DNA from: Mycobacterium sp. 236(2023)
Lineage (GTDB): Bacteria; Actinomycetota; Actinomycetes; Mycobacteriales; Mycobacteriaceae
Assembly: GCF_029623955.1 (NCBI RefSeq)
Contig: NZ_JARSBP010000005.1
Span: forward strand, 1 to 64,000
Reading direction: 5' to 3'
Length of the DNA stretch: 64,000 nt
A model generated the notes under the pieces. The model made no database searches. It worked only from the letters and a program-made list of their open reading frames with translations, and had not been told where the DNA came from. The position numbers and the translations under genes are program-made. Position 1 is the first letter of the stretch; every line of letters starts with the position of its first letter. Below, piece by piece: positions 42,282-51,463 of the stretch.

Positions 42282-43127
42282 CTACCCGATCACCGGGAAG
42301 CGACGCTCCGTGGCAAGCCGATCAACGGCCGTCTGCAGTCTGGTCAGCACCATGTCGTTGACGGTGTCGTCGTCGGCACTCGCGATCTCGCCGGCGTCGA
42401 TCGGATCCTGCACCTCGATCACGATCTTGGTGGGCAGGGGCAGGCGCGGCACCATGTCGCTGACCGCCAGCCCCCACGGCGGCGCCAGCAGGATAGGCAC
42501 GCTCTTGAGCCGCGCAATCTTGTCGACTCGCAGCAGCCTGGCCAGCCATTGCCCGCGGTCGAGGAACAGCGCGGCCTCCTGGCCTCCGACGCTGGCGATC
42601 GGCACGATCGGGACACCGGCCTCGCGCGCCAGCTTCACGTAGCCCTTGCGACCGTCGAAGTCGACGTCGTGGCGCTCCCAGGAAGGCCGGAACACCTCGT
42701 AGTCCCCACCCGGATAGACCAGCAGCGCAGCACCCGATTTCAGCGCCAGCACCGCGTTGTCGTGGTTGGCCGCGACGGTGCCGAACTTGCGCAGCGAGCC
42801 CAGACCCGGCATCGACACCACCAGGTTGTGGGCCAGTTGGTAGAACGGCCGCTCCACCCCGAAATACGAGCAGAACGCCAGCGTGAAGACGAAGGTGTCC
42901 GGCGGAAGGTTGCCGCCGCTGTGGTTGCCGACCAGAAGCACGGGCCCGTTGGCGGGGATCCGGTCCAGCCCTCGGACGTCGGCCCGGAAGTACAGCGACG
43001 CGAGCAGCCACAGTCCTGGGAGTTGCTCGCGGATGTAGTCGGCATCGCGTTGATCGAGATCGGCCTTCGGCACGCGCGAACTCACCTGATGTTTGACCCA
43101 GTCGAGGGCATCGCCCAACCCCGCCAT
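42282..43127 (-). CDS. 1-acylglycerol-3-phosphate acyltransferase-like (PlsC) protein
   Basis: The protein has 281 residues. The PlsC motif I is LLVGNHSGGNLPPD, where the usual H-x4-D spacing is altered to HSGGNLPPD, still with a His and an Asp nearby. Motif III appears as VYPGGDYEVFRPSW and motif IV as VPIVPIASVGGQE. This matches the DAGAT/LPLAT group common in mycobacteria. The start is uncertain between ATG 43127 and TTG 43160. It is co-directional with SRPBCC and divergent from the helicase gene. Confidence 0.85.
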   Translation of the reverse strand: MAGLGDALDWVKHQVSSRVPKADLDQRDADYIREQLPGLWLLASLYFRADVRGLDRIPANGPVLLVGNHSGGNLPPDTFVFTLAFCSYFGVERPFYQLAHNLVVSMPGLGSLRKFGTVAANHDNAVLALKSGAALLVYPGGDYEVFRPSWERHDVDFDGRKGYVKLAREAGVPIVPIASVGGQEAALFLDRGQWLARLLRVDKIARLKSVPILLAPPWGLAVSDMVPRLPLPTKIVIEVQDPIDAGEIASADDDTVNDMVLTRLQTAVDRLATERRFPVIG

Positions 43128-43180
43128 GGAAGGGCTATTGACTGCGGACGCGTTCGGCAAACCTGGCAGGCTGTTGGTCG

Positions 43181-45703
43181 ATGACCGCTCCTGCTCTCCT
43201 CGACCCGCCCGCGGGCGCCGACGCCGACGAGTTGTTCGCCACCTTTGCCGCGTGGGCAGAGACCAAGGGCACCACGCTCTACCCGGCGCAGGAGGAGGCG
43301 CTGATCGAACTCGTCAGCGGCTCGAACGTCATCCTGGCCACGCCGACCGGGTCGGGTAAGTCGCTCGTCGCGACGGGCGCGATCTATGCCCGGTTGGCGG
43401 CGGGTGAGGTCAGCTTCTACACCGCACCGATCAAAGCGCTTGTCAGCGAGAAATTCTTCGCGCTGTGCGACGTGTTCGGCGCGGCCAACGTCGGCATGCT
43501 CACCGGGGACGCCGCCGTCAACGCGGACGCCCCGATCATCGCGTGCACCGCCGAGATCCTGGCCAACATCGCGCTACGGGAAGGTGCGCAGGCCGACATC
43601 GGCCTGTGCGTGATGGACGAGTTCCATTTCTATGGCGACCCCGACCGCGGGTGGGCGTGGCAGGTGCCGCTGCTGGAACTCCCGCAGGCGCAGTTCCTGC
43701 TGATGTCGGCGACGCTCGGGGACGTCACGTTCCTGCGCGAGGACCTGACCCGGCGCACGGGCAAGCCGACGGCATTGGTCGCCAACGCCGAACGGCCGGT
43801 GCCGCTCTACTTCTCGTACGCGACGACGCCGATGCACGAGACAATCCAGGAACTCGTCGACACCAAGCAGTCACCGATCTACGTCGTGCACTTCACGCAG
43901 GCGTCGGCGCTGGAGCGGGCGCAGGCACTGATGAGCGTGAACGTCAGCTCCAAAGAGGAGAAGGCGGCGATCGCCGATCACATCGGCGCGTTCCGCTTCT
44001 CCTCGGCGTTCGGTTCCACGCTGTCGCGTCTGGTGCGGCACGGCATCGGCGTGCACCACGCCGGAATGCTGCCCAAGTACCGGAGGCTGGTTGAGCAGCT
44101 GGCGCAGGCCGGTCTGCTGAAGATCATCTGCGGCACCGACACCCTCGGCGTGGGCATCAACGTGCCGATCCGCACCGTGGTGTTCTCGGCGCTGTCGAAG
44201 TACGACGGCACCCGCACCCGGCTCCTCAACGCCCGCGAGTTCCATCAGATCGCGGGCCGGGCGGGCCGGGCCGGGTTCGACACCGCGGGCACCGTCGTGG
44301 TCCAGGCGCCCGACCACGAGGTCGAGAACATCAAGCAGTTCGCCAAGGTCGCCGACGATCCGAAAAAGCGCCGGAAGCTGGTGCGCCGCAAGGTTCCCGA
44401 GGGCATGGTCCCGTGGAGCGAGTCGACGATGACCCGCCTGGTCGATGCTGTGCCCGAGGCGTTGAGCAGCAACATGAAGGTGACCACCGCGATGATCCTC
44501 GACGTCGTGGACCGCCCCGGAGACCCGTTCGCCGCGATGCGGCGGCTCCTCACCGACAACCACGAACCCCGCAAGCGTCAGCTCCGGTTGATCCGCGAGG
44601 CGGTCGGCATCGCCCGGTCGCTGTTGCAGGCCGGCGTCGTGGAACGGCTTGCCGAGCCCGAGCCCGACGGTAGGCGCTACCGGCTGACCGTCGACCTGCC
44701 GCGCGACTTCGCGCTGAACCAGCCGCTGTCGACATTCGCGCTCGCCGCGGTCGACCTCCTCGACAAAACCACTGAAGACCCCGCAACGTATGCCCTGGAC
44801 ATCCTTTCGGTCATCGAGGCGACGCTTGAGGATCCGCGGCAGATCCTGGCCGCCCAGCTGAACAAGGCCAGGGGCGAGGCCGTCGCGCAGATGAAAGCCG
44901 ACGGCATCGAGTACGACGAGCGGATCGAACTGCTCGACGAGGTCACCTATCCCAAGCCGCTGGTCGAACTGCTGGGCCACGCGTTCGACGTCTATCTGCA
45001 GAGCAACCCGTGGGCCGCCGACGCCACGCTGTCCCCCAAGTCGGTGGCGCGGGAGATGTGGGAGCGGGCCATGACGTTCCAGGAGTACGTCAGCGTCTAC
45101 GGGCTGACCCGCTCCGAGGGCGCCGTGCTGCGGTACCTGTCGGACGCGTTCAAGGCGTTGCGCTCCGGCGTGCCCGCCGCGGCGCGGACCGAGGAGCTGA
45201 CCGACATCGTTGAATGGCTCGGAGAGCTTGTGCGGCAAGTCGATTCGAGTTTGCTCGACGAGTGGGAGCAACTGACGAGCCCTGACCAGCCGCACGACGT
45301 TCCGGTGGCGGTGCCCGCCCGCCCTCGCCCGCTGACCGGCAACGAGCGAGCCTTCACCGCGATGGTGCGCAACGCGCTGTTCCGGCGGGTCGAGTTGTTC
45401 GCCCGGGAACGGTGGGACGAGCTGGCGGCGCTGGACGGCCGGTCGGGGCTGAGTGCCGACCGCTGGCGGGAGATCGGCGACGAGTACTTCGACGAGCACG
45501 ACGACGTCGGAACCGGTGCCGACGCAAGGGGGCCCGCGCTGCTCATCATCGACAGGCAGCCCAGCGTGTGGCGGATCCGGCAGATTCTCGACGACCCCGC
45601 GGGCGACCACGACTGGGGCTTCGACGTCGAGGTCGATCTGGAAGCGTCCGACGACGAGGGCACACCGGTGTTGCGGCTTGTGGATGCCGGCCGCCTCGAC
45701 TGA
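43181..45703 (+). CDS. DEAD/DEAH-box (Ski2-like) helicase with DUF3516 domain
   Basis: This is an 840-residue superfamily 2 helicase. Walker A ATPTGSGKS is at residues 53-61, DEFH box at 146-149 and the SAT-type motif LLMSATLGD; the C-terminal RecA domain has HHAGMLPKYRR, GTDTLGVGIN and the Q-x2-GRAGRAG motif. The final ~400 residues are the DUF3516 region found in actinobacterial Ski2-like helicases. Likely RNA unwinding or degradation in the cytoplasm. Twenty bases separate its start from the TTG of the divergent acyltransferase frame. Confidence 0.95.
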   Translation: MTAPALLDPPAGADADELFATFAAWAETKGTTLYPAQEEALIELVSGSNVILATPTGSGKSLVATGAIYARLAAGEVSFYTAPIKALVSEKFFALCDVFGAANVGMLTGDAAVNADAPIIACTAEILANIALREGAQADIGLCVMDEFHFYGDPDRGWAWQVPLLELPQAQFLLMSATLGDVTFLREDLTRRTGKPTALVANAERPVPLYFSYATTPMHETIQELVDTKQSPIYVVHFTQASALERAQALMSVNVSSKEEKAAIADHIGAFRFSSAFGSTLSRLVRHGIGVHHAGMLPKYRRLVEQLAQAGLLKIICGTDTLGVGINVPIRTVVFSALSKYDGTRTRLLNAREFHQIAGRAGRAGFDTAGTVVVQAPDHEVENIKQFAKVADDPKKRRKLVRRKVPEGMVPWSESTMTRLVDAVPEALSSNMKVTTAMILDVVDRPGDPFAAMRRLLTDNHEPRKRQLRLIREAVGIARSLLQAGVVERLAEPEPDGRRYRLTVDLPRDFALNQPLSTFALAAVDLLDKTTEDPATYALDILSVIEATLEDPRQILAAQLNKARGEAVAQMKADGIEYDERIELLDEVTYPKPLVELLGHAFDVYLQSNPWAADATLSPKSVAREMWERAMTFQEYVSVYGLTRSEGAVLRYLSDAFKALRSGVPAAARTEELTDIVEWLGELVRQVDSSLLDEWEQLTSPDQPHDVPVAVPARPRPLTGNERAFTAMVRNALFRRVELFARERWDELAALDGRSGLSADRWREIGDEYFDEHDDVGTGADARGPALLIIDRQPSVWRIRQILDDPAGDHDWGFDVEVDLEASDDEGTPVLRLVDAGRLD

Positions 45704-45706
45704 GGA

Positions 45707-46546
45707 TCAGGGGTGCGCGGCGAACCAGTCGAGGAGCAGGCCTGCCAGTTTGTCCGGGCATTCGTCGGGCAGCCAATGTGACGCGCCCTCGAGGACTTCG
45801 AACCGGTACGGCCCCGCCACATGCTGAGCAGTCAGGCGGGCGCCCTTCTCCAGCAGCGCTGCGTCGCCGTCGCTCCAGACGAACATCGTCGGCACCGTTG
45901 TCCGTGTCCGCGTGAGGTTCGGCGGGTTGAAAGGGACTGCGCGATACCAGTTCAGGGCCGTGGTCAGCGCAGCGGTGTCCCGGATCGCAGCGACGTCACG
46001 CGCTGCCGCCTCCGGTGACTGCCCGAAGTACTTCTCCAGCAGCCACTTCGCCCCCTCTCCCTCCTTGCGGGTCAGGAACCACTCCGGAATGCGCGGAAGC
46101 TGGAAGAAGTACATGTACCACGACGCCAGGAATTGACGGCTGGTGGTCAACGCTGCAAAGAACGCCGCGGGGTGCGGAACCGAGATCGCGGTCAGTGACC
46201 GAATACGGTTGGGTGCCAGGGACGCTGTGGCCCAGGCCGCCGCCGCTCCCCAGTCGTGGCCCACCAGGTGCACGGTATCGGCGCCGACGGCGTCGATCAG
46301 CGCCACGATGTCGGCCACGAGTTGGTCACCCCTGTAGTCGCGCCTGCGCCGCGGGCGGGCGCCGGCCGAGTAGCCGCGCTGATTCGGCGCCAGGCAGCGG
46401 TACCCGGCGCCGGTCAGGTGCGTCATGACAGGGGTCCAGCTGGTGTTGAACTGCGGGAAGCCGTGCAGAAGTACGACCGGTGTGCCGTCGGACGATCCCT
46501 CGTCGAGGACATCGAATGTGAAAGCACCCCTGCGGTATTCGCGCAC
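45707..46546 (-). CDS. Alpha/beta hydrolase, epoxide-hydrolase-like
   Basis: This 279-residue protein has the HGFPQ oxyanion motif (residues 28-32), nucleophile D98 in GHDWGA (the Asp nucleophile is characteristic of epoxide hydrolases and haloalkane dehalogenases), and a late His in EGASHWLPDE. A cap domain with tyrosine-containing segments (SWYMYFFQLPRIPEWFL near residue 142) fits epoxide hydrolase, where two cap tyrosines polarise the ring. Soluble. Co-directional with the FAD monooxygenase 18 bases upstream, suggesting they act together. Confidence 0.9.
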   Translation of the reverse strand: MREYRRGAFTFDVLDEGSSDGTPVVLLHGFPQFNTSWTPVMTHLTGAGYRCLAPNQRGYSAGARPRRRRDYRGDQLVADIVALIDAVGADTVHLVGHDWGAAAAWATASLAPNRIRSLTAISVPHPAAFFAALTTSRQFLASWYMYFFQLPRIPEWFLTRKEGEGAKWLLEKYFGQSPEAAARDVAAIRDTAALTTALNWYRAVPFNPPNLTRTRTTVPTMFVWSDGDAALLEKGARLTAQHVAGPYRFEVLEGASHWLPDECPDKLAGLLLDWFAAHP

Positions 46547-46564
46547 TGTCGTCCTCCCGATCTG

Positions 46565-48010
46565 TCAGACCAGCGGTCCGCAACGCACACCGAAGCGCTC
46601 GCGGAGGGTGTCGAGGGTGCGTCGGTGGCGCTCCCGTTCGGCTCGGTGGGTTCGCAGGAACTTGACATTGGTCGCGAGCTGGCGCGGGAACGGATACCAC
46701 CGGTTGAAGTCGAGGCCGCACTCACGGAACACCTTGTTGGGCAGGCTGTCTGCAAGCAGGCTCATGTTGTGCTGCACCAGCGTGAACGTTGCGTAGGGGA
46801 ACGCCTTCTTCGACTTGCGTTGGAGCGCAAACAGATCGATCTCGTAAAGCGGGAGGGTGCGCAGGGTGTCGGTGAGTAAGAGATGCGTGCCGAAATAAGC
46901 CATGTATGACGTCAGATGCAACGTGGCTGAGCGCGGCGAGATCGACAACACGTTGCCGCCGGCCGATACGTAGGGTTCGTACGGATCCTCACGTTGAGTG
47001 ACGTAGCCGGTGCAGTTGACGATCCAACTGCCGCGCTCGACCGGATGGCGCCCGCCGCCCCGGAGAACGAGTTCGGTGCTGTCGCCCTCGTCCACGACGT
47101 CGACCAGGTAGTCGTTGACTGCCGCACTCAGCCCGGCAGAGATCGCGTTCTTCTCGGCCGAGGAGAGGACCCCCAGCACGAAGCTGCCCGTCGGCTCGGT
47201 CGCCCACACGCCGTAGGTGGACCGATGCCAGTCCCAGACTTCCTCTTCGTTCGTCCCGTCGTAGCGCTGCGCGATCTGGCTGCCCAGTTTGCCGACCGTC
47301 GTGCCACCGACCCACCGCCGGAAGCCTGTCGGGAAGAACTGGTCCCTGTTGTTGAAGAACGTCCCTGGACCGGTCACCAAGTTGACCTCTCGGCCCGGAT
47401 CGGCGGTGATCAGCGTGTGGGCCGTGTCCATCGCCGTCTTGCCGCCGCCGATGATCCACACCGGTTTGCCGCTGTCCCTGATCTGCGGACTGCGCATGTC
47501 GCAACTGTCGGGAGACACCGAGCGCACATGCGGGCTACCCAGTGTCAGCGGATCATTCGGCTCGACCCGGAACCCGTAAGCCTTGATCAGCTTGCCGGTC
47601 TCGATCACCATCGTGCGGCCCTCGGCGGACCGGCACGTGACGCGGACACCACCGTCGGCCTCCTCGTCGGATTCCAGGCCCCACCCGAAGAACTCGTCCA
47701 CCCGTGTGTCCCGCTTGATGACGTCGAGACAGTGCTGGAAATGATGGAGGACCTCGCCCTTGGAGGCCAGGTGTGACGGCTTGGCGTTCAGGGTCCACTC
47801 GATGTCACCCGCTGTGAACATGCCGTGCGGCTGGTGCAGTCGCACATACGGATACGTGTCGACCCACATTCCTCCGACGCGCGCACGCCGATCGACAAGG
47901 ATCACCCGCTGCCCGGGCGTCAGGTATTTGGATACGACGAACAACGCGTTCATTCCCGCAAGGCCCGCGCCGACGATGCAGACATCGCACGTTTCTTCTT
48001 CAACAGCCAT
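46565..48010 (-). CDS. FAD-dependent monooxygenase (flavoprotein/BVMO-like)
   Basis: The protein has 481 residues. The first dinucleotide fold is at the N terminus (CIVGAGLAGMNALF, residues 9-22) and a second near the middle (VWIIGGGKTAMDTAHTL), as in flavin-containing monooxygenases and Baeyer-Villiger enzymes. A canonical BVMO fingerprint was not found. The start ATG 48010 follows a GGGGGACTC site. It is 18 bases upstream of an epoxide-hydrolase-like gene, suggesting an oxygenation-hydrolysis pair (inference). The substrate is unknown. Confidence 0.88.
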   Translation of the reverse strand: MAVEEETCDVCIVGAGLAGMNALFVVSKYLTPGQRVILVDRRARVGGMWVDTYPYVRLHQPHGMFTAGDIEWTLNAKPSHLASKGEVLHHFQHCLDVIKRDTRVDEFFGWGLESDEEADGGVRVTCRSAEGRTMVIETGKLIKAYGFRVEPNDPLTLGSPHVRSVSPDSCDMRSPQIRDSGKPVWIIGGGKTAMDTAHTLITADPGREVNLVTGPGTFFNNRDQFFPTGFRRWVGGTTVGKLGSQIAQRYDGTNEEEVWDWHRSTYGVWATEPTGSFVLGVLSSAEKNAISAGLSAAVNDYLVDVVDEGDSTELVLRGGGRHPVERGSWIVNCTGYVTQREDPYEPYVSAGGNVLSISPRSATLHLTSYMAYFGTHLLLTDTLRTLPLYEIDLFALQRKSKKAFPYATFTLVQHNMSLLADSLPNKVFRECGLDFNRWYPFPRQLATNVKFLRTHRAERERHRRTLDTLRERFGVRCGPLV

Positions 48011-48086
48011 GAGTCCCCCAACCCGTGCTGCCAATCCCCTGGTGGGAGCCTAGATTGCAGTCGAAGGTCGCGCAATCGATTTCGAC

Positions 48087-48113
48087 GGTGTTCTGATCCG
48101 CGCGGCCGGGTAC
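48087..48113 (+). promoter_or_regulatory. SigF-type promoter
   Basis: GGTGT (48087-48091), 16-base spacer, GGGTAC (48108-48113): nine of ten core bases of the SigF consensus. The predicted start, about 48120, is only about three bases before the ATG at 48123, giving a nearly leaderless message. Confidence 0.5.
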
Positions 48114-48122
48114 AACGGGGGC

Positions 48123-48848
48123 ATGACTGCTGCGGTAACTCCCGAAGGCGAGCACGCCATCGCCGACATCGCCCGGCGCCATGGCCTTTCCCGCGACGCC
48201 GTGCTGTCGATGGCGGTCTCCGTGCAGAACGGCGGAGGCACCATGGCCCAGTTCTCCATCCCCGAGCTGGGCGGCTCAGGGCAGTGGATGCGGGGCGGCA
48301 TGACGATGGTCGGCGACATGTTCGACCACTCCCTCAAAGCGCGGGTGGACGCGTTGTGCAACGAGCTGGCGCAGCTGCTGGGCACCGCGACGGTGTTCGC
48401 GCCGACCCGCAACTGGTGGCCCGCCGACCTCGGCACCCCCAGTTCGACGGGCGGCCAGAACGACACCCGCTACGCGGTCTTCCCGGCCACTCACCGGCTT
48501 GCAATCCACCAGCGCGGCGCGACAAGGGTTTTCGACACCGGCGAGCACCGGATCGGTGGCGTGCAACAGCAACAGGCCGGCGCGGGGGTCGGCGGGGCGG
48601 GCACCGTCACCTTCACCAGCCAGCTCGGCACCTTCGACGTGTCGAGTCTTCGTGAGATCGGAGCCCAGCAGGCCGCGCCCTCGCCGGCATCTCCTGCGGC
48701 CGCCCCGCCGGCGCCCGCTCCCCCGTCGTCAAGCGATCCCTCCTCCGTCATCGCGGCCATCGAGTCGCTGGCGGGTCTGCACGAGCGAGGCATCCTCTCC
48801 GATGAGGAGTTCGCGGCGAAGAAGGCCGAGCTTCTGGCCCGCATCTAG
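48123..48848 (+). CDS. SHOCT-domain protein
   Basis: This 241-residue protein has an N-terminal conserved region with DIARRHGLSRDAVLSMAVSVQNGGGTMAQF (residues 15-44), a middle beta domain, a Pro/Ala/Ser-rich linker (190-215), and the C-terminal SHOCT helix motif: SLAGLHERGILSDEEFAAKKAELLARI (last 27 residues). SHOCT motifs mediate oligomerisation. The short upstream region carries the SigF-like promoter. The biological role is unknown. Confidence 0.85.
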   Translation: MTAAVTPEGEHAIADIARRHGLSRDAVLSMAVSVQNGGGTMAQFSIPELGGSGQWMRGGMTMVGDMFDHSLKARVDALCNELAQLLGTATVFAPTRNWWPADLGTPSSTGGQNDTRYAVFPATHRLAIHQRGATRVFDTGEHRIGGVQQQQAGAGVGGAGTVTFTSQLGTFDVSSLREIGAQQAAPSPASPAAAPPAPAPPSSSDPSSVIAAIESLAGLHERGILSDEEFAAKKAELLARI

Positions 48849-48992
48849 GCGGGTGTGACCGGGGTCTCTGTCCGCAAAATCACAGCTCAGCGGTTTGATT
48901 TACGTGGATGTAACACGGACCATGGACAGAGTCCGGCCGATGGGCGATCCCCGATTCGCGCCGGACCCCTACCAAGAAACAGGAGTCCGACA

Positions 48993-49133
48993 ATGTTCGC
49001 GCAGTACCGTGCCACCCGTCAGATCAATCGTGATCGGCGCCGTCTCTACGCACGGATTGCGACGATGCCCCACTCCACGATTCGTGACGAGTTGGTGGCT
49101 GTCGCGCAGCGCTACGAAGACTCGGAGCGCTGA
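48993..49133 (+). CDS. Small basic protein (46 residues)
   Basis: ATG 48993 has a clean AGGAG site eight bases upstream. The product is short and highly basic in its first half (RATRQINRDRRRLYAR) and ends in an amphipathic helix (IRDELVAVAQRYEDSER). Composition and RBS argue for a genuine small gene rather than chance. No family was recognised. The 140 bases upstream hold no second gene. Confidence 0.6.
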   Translation: MFAQYRATRQINRDRRRLYARIATMPHSTIRDELVAVAQRYEDSER

Positions 49134-49315
49134 CGCCGCCGAGCGTAGAATGTGGTCAGCGCCACACCCCGCGACGGGGCGGTGCGCACTGATCATCACG
49201 GGCGTCCACGCACGTTGATGCCGGTGGCGAAACGAGCAGTCTCCCATCGAGGAATATGCCTCCACGTCGACCAAGCCGGGTAAGCCATTCGACGCTGCCC
49301 TGGAGGCCTCTGTGA
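49134..49315. other. Gap with no recognisable gene, upstream of truncated VWA gene
   Basis: Between the small basic gene and the VWA remnant lie about 180 bases in which no start, family motif or RNA fold was recognised on either strand. The normal first 30-35 codons of a VWA protein would be expected here but are absent, so this sequence probably replaced them or is deletion debris. Confidence 0.4.
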
Positions 49316-49882
49316 CGAATCCCGACCGAAGACGGCTGGCGTGAGCTCATCAACGAGCAGCGCCAGCTAGCCGGTCGATGCGACGTGACGCTCGCCCAGT
49401 TCGACACGGAATACGAACTGCTCTACCCGTCGACCGACATCGGTGGCGTGCCGGAATTCGTCCTCGCCCCGCGCGGCATGACGGCACTGCTCGACAGTGC
49501 CGGCCGGTTCATCACCGAGGTCGGTGAGCGTCTCTCCGCGTTACCCGAGGAGGACCGTCCGGGCCAGGTCATCTGCATGACCATGACCGACGGCATGGAG
49601 AACTCCAGCACCGAATGGAGCTGGGAGTCGGTGCGTGATCTGATCAATCAGCAACGCGACCAATGGAATTGGAAGTTCATCTTCCTCGGGTCCAACATCG
49701 ATGCCGTTGAGGTGGGCGCCCGGATGGGTGTCGCCGCCGACGATGCCATCACCTACAACGACGGCCTCTACATGAGCACCGTCGCGGTCAGCGCGGCAGC
49801 CAGTTCGTGGATCGGCGCGGCCCGAGCGGGCAAGCCCGCCGGCTTCACCGACGCCGAACGCGCCGCCGCGATGGGAACCTAA
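49316..49882 (+). pseudogene. VWA-domain gene lacking its MIDAS N terminus
   Basis: The frame after a TGA at 49313-49315 reads TEDGWRELINEQRQLAGRCDVTLAQFDTEYELLYP and continues with a VWA-type Rossmann pattern (APRGMTALLDSAGRF, MTDGMENSSTEWSWE, FLGSNIDAVEVGARMG) to the stop at 49882. The N-terminal strand with the metal-binding DxSxS motif is missing. Translation could begin at GTG 49385, leaving 165 residues that keep the later threonine/aspartate positions only. Likely non-functional, or a reduced form. The stop is next to the convergent LLM gene. Confidence 0.7.
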
Positions 49883-50709
49883 CCGCGGTACTTCGCGACC
49901 TTCTCGGCGTGCTCGTCGAGGATACGCAGTGATGCGTCAAGCGGTTTCGTCGGCAGCAACAGGTTCAGTTGGTTGAATCCGATGTCCTCGGCGGCCTGCC
50001 AGTAGTCGGCATCGGCGGGGGCTCCGAACATCGACAGCGGGACGTCCCGGCCGCCACCGTCGCGGATCTGGCCGACGCGCATGCGCAGTCGTTCGGCCGG
50101 GAGCGGGTTGGAGATCCAGCCCGCCCCGTGCCGGATGATCCGCTTCACGGTGGCGTCCGAATCGCCGCCGATGAGGATCGGCGGGTGCGGCTTCTGGACG
50201 GGCTTCGGCCTCAGGTACGACGAATCGAAGTCGACGTAGCGGCCGTGGAACTCCGCCGGCTCCTCGGTCCACAGCACCTTGATCGCGTCGATGCGCTCGT
50301 CGAGCAGCGCGCCACGCGTCTTGGGATCGGTGCCGTGGTGGCGCAGTTCCTCGATGTTCCATCCGGCACCGACCCCGAACACGAAGCGGCCGCTCGACAG
50401 CACGTCGATGCTGGCCGCCTCTTTGGCCGTGATGATCGGGTCGCGCTGGATCAGTAGTGCGATGCCGGTGATCAGCTGGATCTTCGACGTCACCGCCGCG
50501 GCGGCGGCCAGCGTGACGAACGGGTCGAGTGTGCGGTAGTAGATCGGCGGCAACTCGCCGCCGAGCGGGTAGGCCGACTCCCGACTGGCCGGGATGTGCG
50601 TGTGCTCGGCGACGGCGAGGGCGGTGAATCCGCGTTCCTCGACGGCGCGGGCCAGCGACACCGTGTCGATGGTGTCGTCGTTGACGAACGTCGAAATCCC
50701 GAACTCCAT
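49879..50709 (-). CDS. F420-dependent LLM-class oxidoreductase
   Basis: This 276-residue TIM-barrel luciferase-like enzyme has an N terminus (MEFGISTFVNDD), AVAEHTHIPASRES and SSGRFVFGVGAGWN (residues 106-119) that are the signatures of mycobacterial F420-type LLM enzymes (TIGR03619 group). It would use reduced F420 for oxidation or reduction of an unknown substrate. It is divergent from the DUF202 pair at 50772. Confidence 0.9.
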   Translation of the reverse strand: MEFGISTFVNDDTIDTVSLARAVEERGFTALAVAEHTHIPASRESAYPLGGELPPIYYRTLDPFVTLAAAAAVTSKIQLITGIALLIQRDPIITAKEAASIDVLSSGRFVFGVGAGWNIEELRHHGTDPKTRGALLDERIDAIKVLWTEEPAEFHGRYVDFDSSYLRPKPVQKPHPPILIGGDSDATVKRIIRHGAGWISNPLPAERLRMRVGQIRDGGGRDVPLSMFGAPADADYWQAAEDIGFNQLNLLLPTKPLDASLRILDEHAEKVAKYRG

Positions 50710-50771
50710 GGGCCAATGCTATTCCTCTCCGATCCATACCCGCGCGGACGTCTCGCGCCTACGGTTGTCCC

Positions 50772-51119
50772 GTGAGCGACGAGGGACAGGAACCGGACTA
50801 CCGATTCACCCTCGCCAACGAGCGCACATTCCTTGCGTGGATCCGGACGTCGCTGGCGTTGATCGCGGGCGGTGTGGCGATCATCCAGTTCGTGCCCGCT
50901 TTCGGGATCCCCGGTGTCCGACACGTCCTGAGCGTCGTCCTCACCGCCGGCGGCGGCATCCTGGCCGCGCTCGCCGTCAGGCGTTGGCAGCGCGTGCAGA
51001 GGGCCATGCGGTGCGGCGACGATCTACCGCCGACGCGTATCCCGGCCGCGCTGGGTGTGATGATCTTCGTGATCACGATCGCGGTGCTGGTGATCCTCTT
51101 CGTCTGGCCGCCCGGATGA
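50772..51119 (+). CDS. DUF202 (YidH-type) membrane protein
   Basis: This 115-residue protein has three hydrophobic segments (about 28-46, 54-76, 92-112) and the YidH-type start DYRFTLANERTFLAWIRTSLALIAGG, where R/N-E-R-T-F-L-A-W-I is the family hallmark. Function unknown; these small membrane proteins are often paired, as here. It overlaps the next DUF202 gene by ATGA. Confidence 0.9.
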   Translation: MSDEGQEPDYRFTLANERTFLAWIRTSLALIAGGVAIIQFVPAFGIPGVRHVLSVVLTAGGGILAALAVRRWQRVQRAMRCGDDLPPTRIPAALGVMIFVITIAVLVILFVWPPG

Positions 51120-51421
51120 AACCTGGCCTGCAGGTGGAGCGGACGCTGTTGTCCTGGGAGCGAAGCGCATTCGGGATCATCGTCGGCGGAGCCCTCATTC
51201 TGCTGCGGCCCCACGGACCTCTCGAAGCCGGCCGCATCGCGTTGGCAGCCGTCGCCGGCTTCTTCGCTCTCGTCGTCCTGTGGCTCGGCTTCCGGCGATC
51301 ACGGCGGGTCCGTCAGACAGTCGACGCCGTCGCACCACCTCGGCTCGAAGTCCTGGTACTCGGATACGGCACAGCACTTTTCGCACTGGCGATTGTCACC
51401 GCCCTACTCGTCGCACTCTGA
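51116..51421 (+). CDS. DUF202 membrane protein
   Basis: This 101-residue protein also has three hydrophobic segments and the family start (LQVERTLLSWERSAFGIIVGGAL), diverged from its partner. The start ATG overlaps the first gene's TGA. Together the two resemble YidH/YidG-type pairs. The biochemical role is unknown. Confidence 0.88.
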   Translation: MKPGLQVERTLLSWERSAFGIIVGGALILLRPHGPLEAGRIALAAVAGFFALVVLWLGFRRSRRVRQTVDAVAPPRLEVLVLGYGTALFALAIVTALLVAL

Positions 51422-51463
51422 CTGGCAGGCCATGCCATCACAGGTCGTGACACACTTTTCTCG

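Noticed and set aside
49156..49407. A short minus-strand frame beside the VWA remnant
   Set aside because: No motif or ribosome-binding site, and it overlaps the truncated VWA frame; no support for a real gene.
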